A stretch of 15,575 nt of DNA. Origin: Candidatus Bathyarchaeota archaeon. GTDB taxonomy: Archaea; Thermoproteota; Bathyarchaeia; Bathyarchaeales; Bathyarchaeaceae. The stretch's first letter is position 1; each line of letters opens with the position of its first letter. A program made the translations under genes and the position numbers. Location of the stretch: positions 1 through 15,575 of the forward strand of contig JAOUPL010000023.1 of NCBI GenBank assembly GCA_029879825.1. The letters are read 5' to 3'. This document shows, one piece after another, positions 14,005-15,575 of the stretch. A model generated the notes under the pieces. That model searched no databases and was not told the DNA's origin. It saw only the letters and a list, made by a program, of their open reading frames with translations.

Positions 14005-15546
14005 ATGAGCTCTGAACCGTATATCGAAATGAAATCCGTAAGGAAAGTCTATCCTGACGGCACAATTGCGCTACGTGGCGTAAATTTCACGGTGAGGAAA
14101 GGCGAAATCGTCGGGTTGCTTGGGGAGAATGGCGCAGGAAAAACAACCTTGATGAAAATTCTCTCAGGTCTCCTCCCGCTAACCGATGGGAGGATTCGCG
14201 TGGGAGGCAAAACTGTACAATTTGACAATCCCTCAGATGCTTTGAGAGTTGGCATAGGGATGGTCCACCAACACTTTGCTCTTGTTTCAACGTACACTCC
14301 AGTTCAAAACATCCTCCTTGGTCAAGAGGCCGAGAGTGTTTCTCCCATCCAACTTTTGTCTTTCCTCAAGCAAAAGGCCGCGGGGGAACGGCTGGTTGCC
14401 TTAGCTGAAGAAGCTGGGTTGAGTATTCCGCTAGACACCCCTGTCGAGTTATTGTCCTTGGGTGTTCGGCAAAGGGTCGAGATCTTAAAAGTACTGTATC
14501 GGGGCACTGATGTTTTGATTCTTGACGAGCCTACCTCTTCCCTAACACCAATTGAAGTGGAAGAACTTTTCAGGACCCTGCGGAAGCTGAAGGAAGCCGG
14601 TAGGGCTACCATTTTTATCACGCACAAGCTGAAGGAAGTGCTTGAGATCTCTGATAGGATAGTTGTCCTCAGGAACGGGTTGGTTACAGGAAGAATACCA
14701 ACGAGCAAGGCGAACCCTGAGAAGTTGGCGGTGATGATGGTCGGGAAAGAAGTCCCACGCGTGACTAGGGAGCGAAAAGCCGCTGGAGAACCGGTGTTGG
14801 CGGTTAAAGACCTGCAAGTTATAAGCGCTTTCGGCTCTGTCGCCGTCAAAGATCTGTCGTTTGAAGTTAATGCTGGCGAGATTCTGGGGGTAGCTGGCGT
14901 TGAGGGAAACGGTCAGAGCGAGCTTGTGCAGGCTTTGACTGGACTTAGGCCCAAGAGGAGCGGAGAGATTCAGCTTAATGGCATGAGCATCGTTGGAGTT
15001 GGCCCAAAGGGGCTGTATAAAATGGGGCTCGCTCATATACCTGAAGATAAGAGCAGGTTCGGGCTAGCGTTAGAATTTGACGTTTCAGAGAACGCTATCC
15101 TCGGGCGACAGTGGGAACCGGAGTTCCTCCTTCCATTAGACCGTTTAAACTGGAATAGGATAACAGATTTCGCGCAAAGACTCGTGAAGATCTTTAACGT
15201 GATAACTCCGAGTTTGAAGACTGTCGCCAGAAGTCTCAGTGGGGGAAACCAGCAGAGACTTGTCGTCGGTAGAGAACTGAGCAAGCGTCCGACCCTGGTG
15301 GTAGCGGCTCATCCGACGCGTGGGTTAGATATTGCATCCACGCTTTACATTCGGGAGCTTCTTATCAAGATGAGAGATGAAGGTAAGGGCGTCTTGCTAA
15401 TATCCTCCGATCTTGATGAGGTTATGCAGTTGAGCGATAGGATCGCAGTAATTTATGACGGCGAGTTTTTGGGCGTTGGGAAGGCTGAAGAGTTCAGTAG
15501 GAAAGAGATTGGAATGATGATGGGAGGGGTAAGGCTAAAACGATGA
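14005..15546 (+). CDS. ABC nucleoside/BMP-type importer ATPase, two fused ABC domains (NupO/YufO-like)
   Basis: Cytoplasmic energy subunit of the importer. 513 aa with two ABC cassettes, the usual form for this family and for sugar importers of the RbsA type. Domain 1 has Walker A GENGAGKTTL, Q-loop MVHQHFAL, signature LSLGVRQRVEI and Walker B VLILDEPTSSLTP, all intact. Domain 2 has the degenerate Walker A GVEGNGQSEL, an intact signature LSGGNQQRLVVG, and the altered Walker B LVVAAHPTRGLD, in which the catalytic acid position is His. This is normal for NupO-type proteins, where the second site is poor. MVHQHFAL and AHIPEDKSRFGL place it in the BMP/Nup group rather than with sugar importers. 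It is transcribed away from its two permeases; in many genomes all importer genes point one way. The ATPase stop overlaps an ATG (15543), but the frame that follows closes after ten codons. Confidence 0.94.
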   Translation: MSSEPYIEMKSVRKVYPDGTIALRGVNFTVRKGEIVGLLGENGAGKTTLMKILSGLLPLTDGRIRVGGKTVQFDNPSDALRVGIGMVHQHFALVSTYTPVQNILLGQEAESVSPIQLLSFLKQKAAGERLVALAEEAGLSIPLDTPVELLSLGVRQRVEILKVLYRGTDVLILDEPTSSLTPIEVEELFRTLRKLKEAGRATIFITHKLKEVLEISDRIVVLRNGLVTGRIPTSKANPEKLAVMMVGKEVPRVTRERKAAGEPVLAVKDLQVISAFGSVAVKDLSFEVNAGEILGVAGVEGNGQSELVQALTGLRPKRSGEIQLNGMSIVGVGPKGLYKMGLAHIPEDKSRFGLALEFDVSENAILGRQWEPEFLLPLDRLNWNRITDFAQRLVKIFNVITPSLKTVARSLSGGNQQRLVVGRELSKRPTLVVAAHPTRGLDIASTLYIRELLIKMRDEGKGVLLISSDLDEVMQLSDRIAVIYDGEFLGVGKAEEFSRKEIGMMMGGVRLKR

Positions 15547-15575
15547 TGAGAAGAGACCTTTGCAGCGCGCTTTGA

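Noticed and set aside
13826..14065. A minus-strand open frame spanning the divergent promoter region
   Set aside because: It overlaps the ATPase start and the promoter boxes, has no family marks and lacks a ribosome site.
15543..15575. A gene starting with ATG overlapping the ATPase stop
   Set aside because: The frame closes with TGA after ten codons at the window edge. No domain can be seen; it may be leader or chance.

Overview
The window comes from an archaeon. It carries an archaeal FEN-1, a two-ring Cdc48/VAT ATPase, a short aEF-1beta and TATA-like boxes 25-45 bases ahead of genes, with GTG and TTG starts mixed among ATG. Base composition and gene mix would suit an uncultured TACK lineage such as Bathyarchaeia, but that placement is inference. 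No rRNA, tRNA, CRISPR array or transposase was seen.

Bases 1-6208 are mostly housekeeping genes. The 3' part of glmS is followed on the plus strand by an L-isoaspartyl methyltransferase gene (pcm). Converging on it from the minus strand are aEF-1beta, Cdc48, a small winged-helix protein and FEN-1.

Bases 6408-15546 hold a nucleoside-salvage neighbourhood. It contains a PNP/UDP-family phosphorylase (+), a thymidine kinase, a HAD phosphatase, a PfkB kinase, an MTA/SAH-type deaminase and two permeases of a BMP/Nup-type nucleoside ABC importer (all -), and the importer's double ATPase (+, divergent). A plausible flow is import, deamination, then phosphorolysis or kinase rescue. Substrates cannot be fixed from sequence. 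The TK-HAD pair is visibly more A+T-rich than its neighbours.

The most striking observation is in pcm. The reading frame is broken by 31 bases that contain a stop codon. Removing exactly bases 1768-1798 restores the family motif ISAPHMV. The two ends fall inside the 3-nt bulges of a bulge-helix-bulge fold with a 4-bp central helix, which is the substrate shape of the archaeal tRNA-splicing endonuclease. This looks like a very short BHB intron in a protein-coding gene, a rare class best known from cbf5.

The space between the phosphorylase and TK genes holds the C-terminal remnant of a second importer permease. Next to it are a canonical G-quadruplex motif (minus strand) and alternating purine-pyrimidine tracts. 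A GCGCGCGCA element recurs in three gene gaps around TK-HAD and PfkB.
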